Shown: in pieces, positions 8,217-18,800 of the stretch
Numbering within the stretch: the stretch's first letter is position 1
How the letters are laid out: every line of letters starts with the position of its first letter
Assembly (NCBI RefSeq): GCF_018390515.1
Contig: NZ_JAHBBK010000003.1
Coordinates: 496,001-560,000 of the forward strand
Reading direction: 5' to 3'
Length of the DNA: 64,000 nt
DNA from: Mucilaginibacter sp. Bleaf8
GTDB taxonomy: Bacteria; Bacteroidota; Bacteroidia; Sphingobacteriales; Sphingobacteriaceae
Notes under the pieces: generated by a model
What the model saw: the letters and a program-made list of their open reading frames with translations, nothing else
Told to the model about the DNA's origin: nothing
Database searches by the model: none
Program-made: the position numbers and the translations under genes

Positions 8217-8545
8217 TTCCCTATGAGATAGTCATTTTGCAAAATACTGTTAAGTGTAATGCTCCGGGATCGTATTGCCGAGTTTGGAAAGTAAACGTAG
8301 ATTTCTTTTTACTACAAAGCAGCCCGCAAGTGGAAGAGCGAGAACGTTTTTCAGAAAGCATCATAGCTGCACAAATAGGCTAAAGCTTTAATAATTTCTA
8401 TACACACCTTCCATGGGAGCTGTGATGGATATCGCCTTGTGCCCGTTTTACAAAGCCTCTAGTGACTCGGTGATACGCTCTCTGCCTACTCAGGCCAAAC
8501 CAAATCAGGAATGTGCTGTTACCTTTCTATAAGATCACTATAAAC
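8217..8545. other. Intergenic stretch with no recognised feature
   Basis: About 330 nt between the TonB-C gene and a small membrane protein gene. I see no good coding frame, tRNA-like fold, strong hairpin or TAnnTTTG box here. It may hold the promoter of the small gene or remnants of a lost gene. Confidence 0.4.
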
Positions 8546-8779
8546 ATGAATAATTTTTTCAGAGCTTTAATTGCAGGTTATGGGGCCAAGAAACTTGGCG
8601 GAGGCTGCTTTTCAACCATCATTATATTTATCATTATTTACACTTTGTTGGGTAAATGCGGTAACGAGTCGCGCGGTCAATCAACTGGTGCAACACAAGT
8701 AAAACCAAAAACTGAGGTGATGTGCCAGTCGGCTCCTGTTACTCAAAAAGCTGTAGCTAAAAGTCAGGCGCTGAGGTAA
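8546..8779 (+). CDS. Small single-pass membrane protein, unknown
   Basis: I do not recognise this 77-residue product. It has a Gly-rich start (GYGAKKLGGG), then one hydrophobic segment at about residues 20-36 containing STIIIFIIIYTLLG, a Lys-Cys-Gly turn and a polar Ser/Thr/Gln/Lys tail. The ATG at 8546 is preferred over one at 8513, because the extra eleven residues look like leader sequence. It is followed by a strong terminator shared with infB on the other strand. It may be a real small membrane protein, but the evidence is only the open frame, the membrane segment and the intact terminator. Confidence 0.45.
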   Translation: MNNFFRALIAGYGAKKLGGGCFSTIIIFIIIYTLLGKCGNESRGQSTGATQVKPKTEVMCQSAPVTQKAVAKSQALR

Positions 8780-8841
8780 TAAGTATAATTAATAGTGCCT
8801 GCAACTAATTAAATTAGAAGTTGGTAACCTTGTTAAAAAAT

Positions 8842-8875
8842 AAAAGCCGCTTTGTATTGACAAAGCGGCTTTTTT
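8842..8875. terminator. Bidirectional terminator between the small gene and infB
   Basis: A perfect 13-bp stem (8842-8854 with 8861-8873) with a 6-nt loop, A-rich on the left and T-rich on the right. It separates convergent transcripts and ends the rimP-nusA-infB operon on the minus strand. Confidence 0.85.
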
Positions 8876-8892
8876 ATACTTCAGATAGCTAA

Positions 8893-11800
8893 TTACAGCT
8901 TACGTTTTACTTCTACGTTTTCGTATGCTTCTACAATGTCGCCTACTTCAATATTGTTGAAGTTTTGGATATTCAGACCACACTCGTAACCTGTATTTAC
9001 TTCTTTTACGTCGTCTTTGTAACGTTTCAATGAAGCCAGTTCGCCGGTATAAATTACTACACCATCACGGATGATACGTATTTTGCTGTTACGGGTAATT
9101 TTACCATCCAGTACCATACATCCGGCAATTGTACCCACTTTGCTGATCTTGAAGGTTTCACGTATCTCAACGTTAGCTACAATTTTCTCTTCAAAAGTAG
9201 GTGCCAACATACCTTCCATCGCTGCCTTGATCTCGTTAATGGCATCATAGATGATAGAGTACAGGCGAATATCGATCTGTTCCTGCTCGGCCAGTTTACG
9301 GGCACTGCCTGAAGGGCGTACCTGGAAACCAATGATGATCGCATCAGAAGCCGAAGCCAGCAATACGTCTGATTCGGAAATCTGACCTACAGCTTTGGAT
9401 ATGATGTTTACCTGTATCTGGTCGGTTGATAGTTTCAACAACGAGTCGGATAACGCCTCGATTGAACCGTCTACGTCACCTTTAACAATGATGTTCAGCT
9501 CCTTGAAGTTACCGATAGCCAAACGACGACCGATCTCATCCAGGGTAATGTGTTTCTGGGTACGTAAACCTTGCTCGCGTTGTAATTGCAAACGTTTGTT
9601 GGCAATGTCACGGGCTTCAACTTCACTTTCCAGCGCGTTGAACTTATCGCCCGCGGTTGGTGCACCGTTCATACCCAGTACCTGTACCGGTGTTGATGGG
9701 CCTGCCTCGCTTACACGCATACCACGCTCGTTGGTTAAGGCTTTCACACGGCCGCTATAGCTACCGGCCAGTATGGCATCGCCTACACGCAGTGTACCAG
9801 CTTGTACAAGCACGGTGGTAACAATACCACGGCCTTTGTCTAATGCTGCTTCGATTACGGTACCAACGGCACGTTTTTTAGGATTGGCTTTCAACTCCAG
9901 TAATTCGGCTTCAAGCAATACTTTTTCTAACAGCAGGTTAACATTCAGGCCTGATTTAGCTGAGATTTCCTGAGACTGGTATTTACCGCCCCAATCCTCA
10001 ACCAGGATATTCATGCCTGCCAGTTGCTCGCGTACCTTATCGGCGTTAGCGCCCGGCTTATCAATTTTATTGAAAGCAAAGATGATTGGTGCGCCTGCAG
10101 CCTGTGCGTGGTTAATAGCCTCGCGGGTTTGCGGCATCACGCTATCATCCGCCGCAATAACGATGATAACAATATCGGTTACCTGTGCACCACGGGCACG
10201 CATAGCGGTAAACGCTTCGTGACCTGGTGTATCCAGGAAAGTAATTTTACGTTTATCTTCCAGCGTTACCTCATAAGCGCCGATGTGCTGGGTGATACCA
10301 CCTGCCTCACCGCCAATTACGTTGGTTTTGCGAATAAAGTCGAGCAAAGATGTTTTACCGTGGTCAACGTGACCCATAATGGTTACGATTGGCGCACGCG
10401 GTATCAGTTCTTCCGGTTTGTCCGGCTCTTCCAGGTTGGTTTCTTCCTCTTCAGGTTTTACGAAATCAATCTGGTAACCAAATTCGTCGGCTACGATGGT
10501 TAGGGTTTCTGCATCCAAACGTTGGTTAATGGATACGAACATACCTAAGCTCATACAGGTAGAGATGATCTGCGTAACAGGTACATCCATCAATGAGGCC
10601 AGCTCATTGGCAGTCACAAACTCGGTAACTTTTAGTACCCTTGATTGTGCTTCCTGCTCCAGTGCTGCTTCCTCGGCCGATGCGGCTACATCATCGCGTT
10701 TTTGACGACGGAACTTAGCCCGTTGTGCAAATTTGCCCGATTTACCGGCACCGCTTAAGCGGGCCAGAGTAGCTTTAATCTGGTCTTGTATTTCTTTTTC
10801 TGTTGGCTCTTCTTTAGGGGTGCTTGGCTGTTGTGCATTACGGTTGCCAAAACCGGGACGGTTGCCCTGGTAGTTGCCGCCGCCACCCGGACGGTTGCCA
10901 TATCCCGGACGATTGCCCTGGTAGTTGCCACCACCCTGACGGTTGCCGCCATGGTGCTGACCCTGACCGCCGCCTTGTTGTCCGCCCTGGCGCTGGTCTC
11001 CGCCACCTTGCTGGCCTTGATTCTGTCCCTGACCTTGTTGCGGGCCATTGTTTTGGCCACCCGGCGTATCCTTACGTTTACGCTTGCGCTTATGGTCGGC
11101 TGAGTTAGGGTTTGAAGATGATGCAACCGGCTGGTTACGACGACCGTTATCAACCGGTAACTGGATTTTACCAATTACGTTTGGTCCGGTCAGGCGTTCT
11201 GCCTTGGCTCTGATCACATCGTCAGCAGGTGCCTGCCCTTCGGTGCTTGCTGCAGGTGCAGCCGGCGTATTTACTGGGGCCGGAGCCGGAGTTGGAGCTG
11301 GCGCAGGTGCCGCTGGCTTTTCAGCAACGGGTGCTGGTGCCGGCGTTTCCTTAACCGGTTCTGGCTTTGGTTCCGGTTTAGGCTCTGGGGCCGGAGCCGG
11401 AGTTGGAGCTGGCGCAGGTGCCGCTGGCTTTTCAGCAACGGGTGCTGGTGCCGGCGTTTCCTTAACCGGTTCTGGCTTTGGTTCCGGTTTAGGCTCTGGG
11501 GCTGGTGCCGGAGTTGGAGCTGGCGCAGGTGCTGCTGGCTTTTCAGCAACAGGTGCTGGTGCCGGCGTTTCCTTAACCGGTTCTGGCTTTGGCTCCTGAC
11601 GTGCCGGACGGGCGTTCAGATTGTTCAGGTCAATTTTACCTACAACCTTTACGCCTGGCAGGCTGCCTTCAGGCTTTTCTGCCTGCTGGGGCTTCTCAGC
11701 CGCAGCAAAATTTCCTGCATTCTTAATCAGGATCTCATCGCGCTCAAAGTCCTTCGAGCGCTGATCGGTTGATTTTTCAGGAGTAGCAGGGCCTTCCTCA

Positions 11801-12021
11801 CGGCGTATTTTGCCAATGTTGATTTGCTTTGCTTCTTCCTTAATGCTTTTATCAGCAGCAAACTGCTTGATCAGGGTACTGTACATATCACTGTCCAGTT
11901 TAGCGTTAGGTTGTCTTTCAACTTTAAAACCTTTAGACGCTAAATAGTCGACAATGGTACCGATACCAATGTTCAGCTCTTTTGCTGCTTTAATTAATTT
12001 TATGCTTTTGTCTTCTGACAT
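8893..12021 (-). CDS. infB: Translation initiation factor IF-2
   Basis: A 1042-residue IF-2, the GTPase that places initiator tRNA on the 30S subunit. The G-domain shows [12 protein letters not shown] (G1), DTPGHEAF (G3) and FNKIDKP (G4); domains II, III and the C-terminal tRNA-binding domain follow. The N-terminal 420 residues are unusual. A short IF2_N helix at 1-60 leads into three near-identical 37-residue Pro/Ala/Lys/Glu repeats (about residues 142-252). Then comes a Gly/Gln/Asn/Arg-rich stretch (about 320-395) with repeated [10 protein letters not shown] units, resembling RGG-type disordered RNA-binding regions. It is last in a rimP-nusA-infB operon, 61 nt after nusA, with a strong terminator behind. 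Confidence 0.96.
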   Translation of the reverse strand: MSEDKSIKLIKAAKELNIGIGTIVDYLASKGFKVERQPNAKLDSDMYSTLIKQFAADKSIKEEAKQINIGKIRREEGPATPEKSTDQRSKDFERDEILIKNAGNFAAAEKPQQAEKPEGSLPGVKVVGKIDLNNLNARPARQEPKPEPVKETPAPAPVAEKPAAPAPAPTPAPAPEPKPEPKPEPVKETPAPAPVAEKPAAPAPAPTPAPAPEPKPEPKPEPVKETPAPAPVAEKPAAPAPAPTPAPAPVNTPAAPAASTEGQAPADDVIRAKAERLTGPNVIGKIQLPVDNGRRNQPVASSSNPNSADHKRKRKRKDTPGGQNNGPQQGQGQNQGQQGGGDQRQGGQQGGGQGQHHGGNRQGGGNYQGNRPGYGNRPGGGGNYQGNRPGFGNRNAQQPSTPKEEPTEKEIQDQIKATLARLSGAGKSGKFAQRAKFRRQKRDDVAASAEEAALEQEAQSRVLKVTEFVTANELASLMDVPVTQIISTCMSLGMFVSINQRLDAETLTIVADEFGYQIDFVKPEEEETNLEEPDKPEELIPRAPIVTIMGHVDHGKTSLLDFIRKTNVIGGEAGGITQHIGAYEVTLEDKRKITFLDTPGHEAFTAMRARGAQVTDIVIIVIAADDSVMPQTREAINHAQAAGAPIIFAFNKIDKPGANADKVREQLAGMNILVEDWGGKYQSQEISAKSGLNVNLLLEKVLLEAELLELKANPKKRAVGTVIEAALDKGRGIVTTVLVQAGTLRVGDAILAGSYSGRVKALTNERGMRVSEAGPSTPVQVLGMNGAPTAGDKFNALESEVEARDIANKRLQLQREQGLRTQKHITLDEIGRRLAIGNFKELNIIVKGDVDGSIEALSDSLLKLSTDQIQVNIISKAVGQISESDVLLASASDAIIIGFQVRPSGSARKLAEQEQIDIRLYSIIYDAINEIKAAMEGMLAPTFEEKIVANVEIRETFKISKVGTIAGCMVLDGKITRNSKIRIIRDGVVIYTGELASLKRYKDDVKEVNTGYECGLNIQNFNNIEVGDIVEAYENVEVKRKL
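11276..11597 (-). repeat. Three 111-bp tandem repeats inside infB
   Basis: The same anchor sequence recurs at 11291, 11402 and 11513, so the period is exactly 111 bp (37 codons). The copies differ by only a few bases, mostly at third positions. They encode a Pro/Ala-rich linker with regular KPEPVKET and VAEKP blocks. The reading frame is kept, so copy number can change without breaking infB. High identity suggests recent duplication or gene conversion. Confidence 0.93.
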
Positions 12022-12082
12022 TTAATAATGTTTTCTCTGCTTATTATATGCAAATTTACTACTTTTTATTGGCATATTCAGT

Positions 12083-13318
12083 TTATTCAAACTCCGCTTG
12101 CAGAATTGATACAACATCCTTAATGGTTTCTTCTTCCAAATCGGTACGTTTTACCAGTTCGCCCAGGTTTAATGCCAATATTGATTTCGCGGTATCTAAA
12201 CCAACGCGTTTAAACTCATCAATAATCCAGCCATCTATTTCATCTGAGAATTCTTCCAGGTCCACATCTTCCTCATGCTCATCTGCTTCACGGTAAACAT
12301 CAATCTCGTAACCGGTTAATTTACCGGCCAGTTTGATGTTATGACCGCCACGGCCGATAGCCAATGATACCTGATCGGGCTGTAAGTAAACAGCGGCGGT
12401 TTTTTTATCATCGTCCAGTTTAATAGAGGTGATCTTGGCCGGCGATAAAGCACGTTGAATGTATAGCTGAACGTTATTGGTGTAGTTGATAACGTCAATG
12501 TTTTCGTTTTTCAATTCACGTACAATACCATGAATACGTGAACCTTTCATACCCACACAGGCACCTACCGGATCTATACGGTCATCGTATGATTCAACGG
12601 CTACTTTAGCTCGCTCGCCCGGTTCGCGTACAATTTTCTTGATGGTGATGAGGCCGTCAAAAATTTCCGGTACTTCCTGCTCAAATAAACGTTGTAAAAA
12701 CTCCGGTGCCGTACGCGAGATGATGATTTTAGGATTGGTGTTCATCATATCCACTTTGTGCACAACCGCTTTTACGCTGTCGCCTTTTTTGAAATAGTCG
12801 GCCGGTATCTGCTCGCTTTTTGGCAGCAGCAACTCGTTGCCTTCATCATCCAGTACCAAAGTTTCTTTTTTCCAAACCTGGTAAACCTCGCCGGTAATGA
12901 TTTCGCCTACACGGTCTTTGTATTTTTTGAAGATCTCGTCTTTTTCGAGCTCTAAGATTTTAGATACCAGTGTTTGACGGGCAGCCAAAATAGCACGGCG
13001 GCCAAAGCTTTCTAAAGTGATCTGCTCTACAAACTCGTCGCCCACTTCCAGGTCCGGATCGTGTTTGTGTGCTTCGGCCAGTTCAATCTCCAGATCGTCA
13101 TCTTCCGAAAAACCGTCTTCCATTACGGTACGGGTGCGCCAAATCTCCAAGTCACCATTATCGGTGTTTACAATTACGTCGCAATTCTCGTCAGTGCCAT
13201 ATTTTTTGCGAATCATGCTCCGGAAAACGTCTTCCAGAACACTCATCATAGTTGGGCGGTCAATGTTTTTAAAGTCTTTAAACTCCTGAAAAGACTCTAT
13301 CAAATTAATGCTGCTCAT
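12083..13318 (-). CDS. nusA: Transcription termination/antitermination factor NusA
   Basis: A 411-residue NusA. The N-terminal polymerase-binding domain (1-125) includes ARQTLVSKI, an S1 domain follows (ITGEVYQVWKKE, SVKAVVHKV), then two KH domains with GACVGMKGSRIHGIVREL and SLAIGRGGHNIKLAG. A short acidic C-terminal region (EADEHEEDVDLEEF) and a final helical stretch replace the longer repeats of E. coli NusA. NusA modulates pausing, termination and antitermination. The gene starts 1 nt after the rimP stop, so the two are almost certainly translationally coupled. It lies in the conserved rimP-nusA-infB operon, whose leader contains a terminator-like hairpin. Confidence 0.96.
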   Translation of the reverse strand: MSSINLIESFQEFKDFKNIDRPTMMSVLEDVFRSMIRKKYGTDENCDVIVNTDNGDLEIWRTRTVMEDGFSEDDDLEIELAEAHKHDPDLEVGDEFVEQITLESFGRRAILAARQTLVSKILELEKDEIFKKYKDRVGEIITGEVYQVWKKETLVLDDEGNELLLPKSEQIPADYFKKGDSVKAVVHKVDMMNTNPKIIISRTAPEFLQRLFEQEVPEIFDGLITIKKIVREPGERAKVAVESYDDRIDPVGACVGMKGSRIHGIVRELKNENIDVINYTNNVQLYIQRALSPAKITSIKLDDDKKTAAVYLQPDQVSLAIGRGGHNIKLAGKLTGYEIDVYREADEHEEDVDLEEFSDEIDGWIIDEFKRVGLDTAKSILALNLGELVKRTDLEEETIKDVVSILQAEFE

Positions 13319-13319
13319 T

Positions 13320-13787
13320 TTATTTAAATGATATTAAAACTTTTGTTTCTACAATATCTTCCGATGGGATATTGCTTTCAATCAATTCCGCTTTTTTACC
13401 CTTCGGTTTTATTTTTTCTTCAATTTGTACATGGTTGGCCGTTAGTGCCAGCAATTTGCCTTCGCGTTTGCTGCCATCGGTAAGCTTAATGCTTACCTGC
13501 CGGCCTATGTTCTTTAAAAACTGGCGGGGCAGTGTAAGCGGTGCATCTATACCCGGCGACGATACCTCCAGCGTATAAGCATCCGTCAGTACATTTTCCT
13601 CTTCCAGATAGTGGCCTACAAACCGGCTCACCTCGGCACAATCACCTACATCCAGGCCATTGTCGCCATCGATCAGGATAACTAAACGGCCCTGGCTGTG
13701 CATTTTTACGCTTACCAAAAAAACGTTTGGTTTTTCGGTAAGTTTTTGTTCAACCAGTTCTGTTACCCTTTTTTCTACGTTCGTCAT
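13320..13787 (-). CDS. rimP: Ribosome maturation factor RimP
   Basis: A 155-residue RimP, needed for 30S subunit maturation. The N-terminal domain has VFLVSVKMHSQGRLVILIDGD and the family signature LEVSSPGIDAPL near residue 90. The C-terminal SH3-like domain follows with GRQVSIKLTDG. The ATG at 13787 (MTNVEKRV) is chosen because an upstream reading frame would run through the leader hairpin and add an unrelated tail. It is first in the operon with nusA (1-nt gap) and infB. A promoter box lies 63 nt upstream, with a terminator-like hairpin between them. Confidence 0.93.
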   Translation of the reverse strand: MTNVEKRVTELVEQKLTEKPNVFLVSVKMHSQGRLVILIDGDNGLDVGDCAEVSRFVGHYLEEENVLTDAYTLEVSSPGIDAPLTLPRQFLKNIGRQVSIKLTDGSKREGKLLALTANHVQIEEKIKPKGKKAELIESNIPSEDIVETKVLISFK

Positions 13788-13810
13788 GTGCAGATAATGG
13801 TTAGATAAAT

Positions 13811-13838
13811 AAAAAGAGGGGACACAGGTCCCCTCTTT
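13811..13838 (-). terminator. Intrinsic terminator or attenuator in the rimP-nusA-infB leader
   Basis: On the minus strand an 11-bp perfect stem (13838-13828 with 13823-13813) closes a 4-nt loop and runs straight into five T, A, and three more T. It lies between the promoter box at 13850-13857 and the rimP ATG at 13787. A transcript from that promoter must cross it to express rimP, nusA and infB. It could instead be the terminator of the upstream amidase gene with the promoter placed just before it. Confidence 0.7.
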
Positions 13839-13849
13839 CGTTATTAATG

Positions 13850-13857
13850 CAAATATA
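13850..13857 (-). promoter_or_regulatory. TAnnTTTG -7 promoter box for rimP-nusA-infB
   Basis: TATATTTG on the minus strand matches the Bacteroidota -7 consensus exactly. It lies in the gap between the amidase stop (13951) and rimP, and predicts a start near 13845, giving a leader of about 58 nt that contains a terminator-like hairpin. Confidence 0.6.
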
Positions 13858-13950
13858 ATACGTTTAAACACAAGAAGCAAGAACCAATAGCCAAGAAATC
13901 AAATATTTATTAAAATAACCAGCCCAGCCTCTGTTCTTATCTCCCAGCTC

Positions 13951-14790
13951 TTAATACTTTTTGTATACATTATATAATACGTTCAAATCCAGTTGGCTTA
14001 GTTGCGGACTAACATCTGTTTGAATGAAGTGTAATTTAAACGCTTTGATTGCCGCGCTCAGGTTGTGGGTATCGTAGCCCATAAGCCGCAAAGCGGTGGC
14101 ATAATCGAAATTTTCGGGTGCCAGTTCCAATATATCGTCGCTCCAGTAGCCAAAGCCACGGTCGGCCAGGGTTTTCCAGGGGAAGCGGGCGCTGGGGTCG
14201 GTTTTGCGGCCGGGAGCAATATCACTGTGGCCAATAAAGTTGGCTGCAGGTATGTTATAGGTATTTTTGAGATAGGATAACAGCGTCAATAAGCTTTTCA
14301 TCTGTGCGTCACTAAACGGCTCAATGCCGTTATTATCAATCTCGATGCCTATGGAGCAGCTGTTCATGTCGGTAACGTTGCCCCACTTGCTAACACCGGC
14401 ATGCCAGGAGCGCAGGTAATCGTTCAGCATATGCACCACCTTGCCATCGCGGCCTACCACGTAATGTGCACTTACCTGCGTGCGCACCAGCGAAAAGGTA
14501 CGGATGGTTTGCGCCAATGAATCTTGCGCAGTATGGTGCAAAATTACATAATTGGGTTTACGCAGGTTAAAGTTAACCGTGCCTACAAAGTCAGACGGGA
14601 TAGGAGCGCCCAGGCTATCGGCCAGTACAACCGGCTGCATTTGCTTGGCAATATCCAAAAAGCTGTCAATTTGTGATTTGTATACCTTTTTGTTATCAAC
14701 TGCCGTAACTATTCCCGGTTTTTTGGCCTTGCATGATGCAAATAGAATAGTTAGCAGCAATAAGTAGAAAGATGGTCTCAATAGTTTCAT
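13951..14790 (-). CDS. N-acetylmuramoyl-L-alanine amidase (Amidase_2), lipoprotein
   Basis: A 279-residue AmpD/PGRP-like amidase. The ATG at 14790 gives a clean signal ending in LFASC, so it is probably an outer-membrane or periplasmic lipoprotein. The Amidase_2 domain (about 90-230) has the zinc ligands in VILHHTAQDS (first His), with WHAGVSKWG, SIGIEIDNNG and the late ligand region IGHSDIAPGRKTDPS. These enzymes cut the bond between N-acetylmuramic acid and L-alanine in peptidoglycan or muropeptides. A longer frame starting at 14814 lacks a sensible signal start. It lies upstream of rimP on the same strand, with 163 nt between them that hold the rimP promoter. Confidence 0.9.
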   Translation of the reverse strand: MKLLRPSFYLLLLTILFASCKAKKPGIVTAVDNKKVYKSQIDSFLDIAKQMQPVVLADSLGAPIPSDFVGTVNFNLRKPNYVILHHTAQDSLAQTIRTFSLVRTQVSAHYVVGRDGKVVHMLNDYLRSWHAGVSKWGNVTDMNSCSIGIEIDNNGIEPFSDAQMKSLLTLLSYLKNTYNIPAANFIGHSDIAPGRKTDPSARFPWKTLADRGFGYWSDDILELAPENFDYATALRLMGYDTHNLSAAIKAFKLHFIQTDVSPQLSQLDLNVLYNVYKKY

Positions 14791-14882
14791 AGTTCGGTTA
14801 GCGCAAAACAGCAAGTTTGTTGCAGTTGGCTAAATTAAGCAAAGTAATTAGCGATTGGATTTTGCTTGTTGATTTCTTCTGA

Positions 14883-15725
14883 TTATAAACTTGAATCAGC
14901 AAACGTATTGCCCAGCTTAATATCCCCCGTTTCATACCCTTTTTTGAACCAGTACATACGCTGTTCGCTGGTGCCGTGGGTAAATGAGTCGGGCGATACG
15001 CGGCCCTGGGTCAGGCGGTCGTCGCCAACGGCGCTGGCAGCATTCAGTGCTTCTTCAATATCACCTGGATCAAGCAAGCCGCGTTGCTGAACGTAATGAG
15101 CCCAAACGCCGGCATAAAAATCGGCCTGGAGTTCCAGTTTTACGGATAGCTTGTTGTATTGCGTTTCGCTTAGCTGCCGGCGAGCCTGCTCCATTTTGGC
15201 CGAGGTTCCCAACAGGTTTTGCACATGGTGGCCTACTTCGTGAGCTATCACATAAGCCCGTGCAAAATCGCCAGAGGCGCCAAATTCATTTTGCAACTGG
15301 TCAAAAAAAGATAAATCTATATATACTTTGGAATCGCCGGGACAATAAAACGGACCGGTTGATGAGGCTGCAAAACCACAGCCATCGGTACCTACTTCGC
15401 CACTAAAAAAGTGTAGCACCGGTTCGTCATACTTTTGGCCCATATCCTGAAAAACCTTCCCCCATACATCTTCTGTATAACCAAATACCACGCTGGCAAA
15501 TTTTTCCTGATCGGTTTTAGGGCGGGTAATTTTACGGTTCTGTTGCTCGGTTTGCGCATCGCCGCCGCCACCACCGCCTAAAATTTGCGAAGGATTTACG
15601 CCGGTAAACATATAAATGAGCAGGCCTATAATGCCTACTACACCGCCGCCCATAGCCATACGGCCACCGCCGCCGCCACTGCCTTCTTCAACGTTGTCGC
15701 TTTCGCGTCCGCCTATCCATTTCAT
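14883..15725 (-). CDS. YpfJ/KPN_02809-type neutral zinc metallopeptidase
   Basis: A 280-residue protein of the KPN_02809 (YpfJ) zinc peptidase family. The start MKWIGGRESDNVEEGSGGGG matches the family's R-x-S-x-N-V-E-D motif followed by Gly, and a single membrane helix follows at about residues 28-50 (GVVGIIGLLIYMFTG). The HExxH zinc site is in IAHEVGHHVQNLLG near residue 165. FYCPGDSKVYIDLSFF, LELQADFYAG and SFTHGTSEQRMYWF are the other conserved blocks. The catalytic domain is predicted to face the periplasm. The physiological substrate is unknown. The gene lies between mfd and the amidase gene on the same strand. Confidence 0.92.
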   Translation of the reverse strand: MKWIGGRESDNVEEGSGGGGGRMAMGGGVVGIIGLLIYMFTGVNPSQILGGGGGGDAQTEQQNRKITRPKTDQEKFASVVFGYTEDVWGKVFQDMGQKYDEPVLHFFSGEVGTDGCGFAASSTGPFYCPGDSKVYIDLSFFDQLQNEFGASGDFARAYVIAHEVGHHVQNLLGTSAKMEQARRQLSETQYNKLSVKLELQADFYAGVWAHYVQQRGLLDPGDIEEALNAASAVGDDRLTQGRVSPDSFTHGTSEQRMYWFKKGYETGDIKLGNTFADSSL

Positions 15726-15855
15726 AGTATCTGTACTGGTTTTTACCCATTAACAGGAAGGCGAGAGCGTTTGTTTGAGAATGAAAAATTTGTACGATTA
15801 ATGTGGTTGATGATATAGGGTTAAAACATTGCTGCCAGCAGGTTGGGAGGGGGCA

Positions 15856-18800
15856 TTATGCCGGTACCCCAATCCCAACTTCGCTTAAAATATCTACGGC
15901 TTCTTCAATACTCCGTACGCCTTCAATACTAATGCGCAGGCTGTTTTTTACCTCTTTCATATTTACGCGGCGCGGGTTGTTTTTTACAAAGTTGAGCACC
16001 TGCATAAACTCCTGCGATTCAAAATATTTAGATTGCTGGTTGGCCAGAAAATAACCCCGCAAAACGTTTTTCTTCAGCGATATTTTTTCAAAGCCAATAG
16101 CCTTACCCAGCCATTGCAGGCGAATGGTGTTCAGCAAATCGTGCACCTGCGGCGGTACCGGGCCAAAACGGTCGGTCAGTTGTTTTTCAAAAGCCACCAG
16201 CTGGGTTTCATTTTCCAGCCTGGATATTTCGGTGTAAAGGTTATACCGCTCCGTCAGGTTGGTTACGTACTCATCCGGGATGAGGATTTCCATATCGGTA
16301 TCGATCTGCGTAAAGCTGATATACGGACGTGGTTTCTCATCCTGAAACACTTCTTTAAACTCCTCGTCTTTCAGTTCCTGAATGGCCTCGTCCAATATTT
16401 TGTGATACATTTCAAAACCAATCTCGGCAATAAAGCCGCTTTGTTCGGCCCCTAAAAGGTTACCGCTTCCGCGGATGTCCAAATCGCGCATGGCTACGTT
16501 AAAGCCGCTGCCCAGATCAGAGAACTCCTCAATAGCGCTCAAACGCTTACGGGCTTCGGAGGTAAGGGTGGATAATGGCGGGCTCAGCAAATAACAGAAT
16601 GCCTTTTTGTTGCTGCGGCCCACCCGGCCACGCATCTGGTGCAAATCGCTCAGGCCAAACATGTGGGCATGGTTAATGATGATGGTATTGGCGTTCGGTA
16701 TATCCAACCCGGCCTCGATGATGGTGGTGGCAATCAGTACATCATACTCATGGTTCACAAACTTGAGCATCACATCCTCCAGATCGTCGCCCTCCAGCTG
16801 GCCGTGGGCTATACCAATGCGGGCTTTGGGTACCAGTTTGCGAATCATACCGCCCAGTTGCATTAAATCGGCCACGCGGTTGTGGATAAAAAATACCTGC
16901 CCGCCGCGATCCAATTCGTACTCTACCGATTCTTTAATCAGCTTATCGTTAAATACATGCAGCTCGGTTACTACCGGCTGGCGGTTAGGTGGCGGGGTGG
17001 ATATGATGGATAAATCGCGCGCGCCCATGAGCGAGAAGTGCAGCGTACGCGGTATAGGCGTAGCTGTAAGCGTCATGGTATCTACATTGGCACGCATGGC
17101 TTTCAGCTTCTCCTTAGTGGCTACGCCAAATTTCTGCTCTTCATCAATAATCATCAGGCCCAGATCTTTAAACTTCACGTCCTTGCTCACCAGGCGGTGG
17201 GTACCAATAATGATGTCCACTTTGCCCTCCTGTAGCTTGGTTAAGGTATCTTTGATCTGCTTGCTCGATTTAAAACGGTTAACGTAGTCGATATTGCAAG
17301 GAAAGCCTTTCAAACGGTCCGAAAAGGTTTTGAAGTGCTGGGCAGCCAAAATGGTAGTAGGCACCAGCACGGCTACCTGCTTGCTGTCGGCCACGGCTTT
17401 AAAGGCAGCACGGATCGCCACCTCGGTTTTGCCAAAGCCTACATCGCCGCAAATGAGGCGGTCCATAGGATGTGGCGATTCCATATCGCGTTTAAAGTCG
17501 TTGGTTGCTTTTTCCTGATCGGGCGTGTCCTCGTAAATAAAGGAAGCCTCCAGCTCGGTCTGCAAATAGCTATCGGGCGAAAAGGCATTACCGTGCTGGG
17601 CCTTACGCACGGCGTAAAGCTTAATCAGGTCACGGGCTATGTCTTTAACTTTTTTTTTTGTTGTTTTCTTGAGGCGCTCCCAAGTGTCGGTACCCAGCTT
17701 ATTCATTCTGGGTACAGCGCCCTCTTTACCGCTGAATTTAGATATACGATTCAGTGAATTGATGTTTACGTACAGCAAATCGTTGTCTGCATAAATCAGG
17801 CGAATCATTTCCTGTATCTTGCCGTTCACCTCTACTTTTTCCAAGCCGGCGTATTTGCCAATACCGTGGTCAATATGGGTTACATAATCACCCGGCTTTA
17901 GCTCGCGCAGTTCTTTAAGGGTGATGGCCTGGGTGCGCTGGTAGCCTTTACGTAATTTATATTTATAATAACGGTCAAATATCTGGTGATCAGTATAACA
18001 GGCCAGGTGTTGCTCCCTGTCAATGAAACCTTCACGGATAGCTACGTTAACCGGTGTAAACTTGACGGTTTTATCCAGGTCATCAAAAATGGCATAAAGG
18101 CGTTCCACCTGCTTAGGCGAATCGGTAAAAATGAGGTTCTCAATCTTATCGGCCTCGTTGTTTTTGATGTTATGGATCAGTAGCTGAAAATCTTTGTTGA
18201 ATGACGGCTGCGGGCGGATATCAAAGTTGAGTGAATGCTGCGCCTCATAAAAAAACTGTTTGCCAAACTCTACCACTGCAAAATCGTGCAGCTGGTCGGC
18301 AATCATTTTTTCGTCAGTAAAGGCATATTTCGGGTCAATCCAATCCGGGTTCTGGTTCTTTTCTTCGGCCGAAAGCGCTTTCCACAACTGGGTGGCTTTT
18401 TTATAGCCGTCCTTAACAATGTCCAACATAAATTGAACATCCTTGATCCATATCTGTGTATCGGCATCCACATACTCTAACAGCGAAATGTTATTTTCGG
18501 TGAGGAATTTGGATTGCACGTTAGGTACAATGGTTACGGTTTTTACCTGCTCTACAGAAAGCTGGCTCTCAATCTCGAATGTACGGATGGATTCAATAAA
18601 ATCGCCGAAAAACTCCACCCGGTAGGGTAAGTCGTGCGAAAAAGAAAAAATATCGACGATGCCACCGCGAACAGAGAATTGCCCCGGCTCGTACACAAAA
18701 TCAACCCGCTCAAAATCGTATTCAATCAAAAACTCGTTGATGAATTCAATGCTCAGGTTGCTGTTAACGCTGATATCCAGGGTGTTTTTTTCGAGCGAGT

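Noticed and set aside
10024..10503. A 159-residue ORF on the plus strand
   Set aside because: It is antisense to the G domain of infB. There is no independent support.
11276..11597. Possible CRISPR-like repeats
   Set aside because: The repeat period is 111 bp and the units are contiguous coding DNA without spacers. There are no cas genes nearby.
11048..11599. A long Gly/Ala-rich ORF on the plus strand
   Set aside because: It is the antisense of the Pro/Ala repeats in infB. The repeats avoid stop codons in several frames, and it has no start context or domain.
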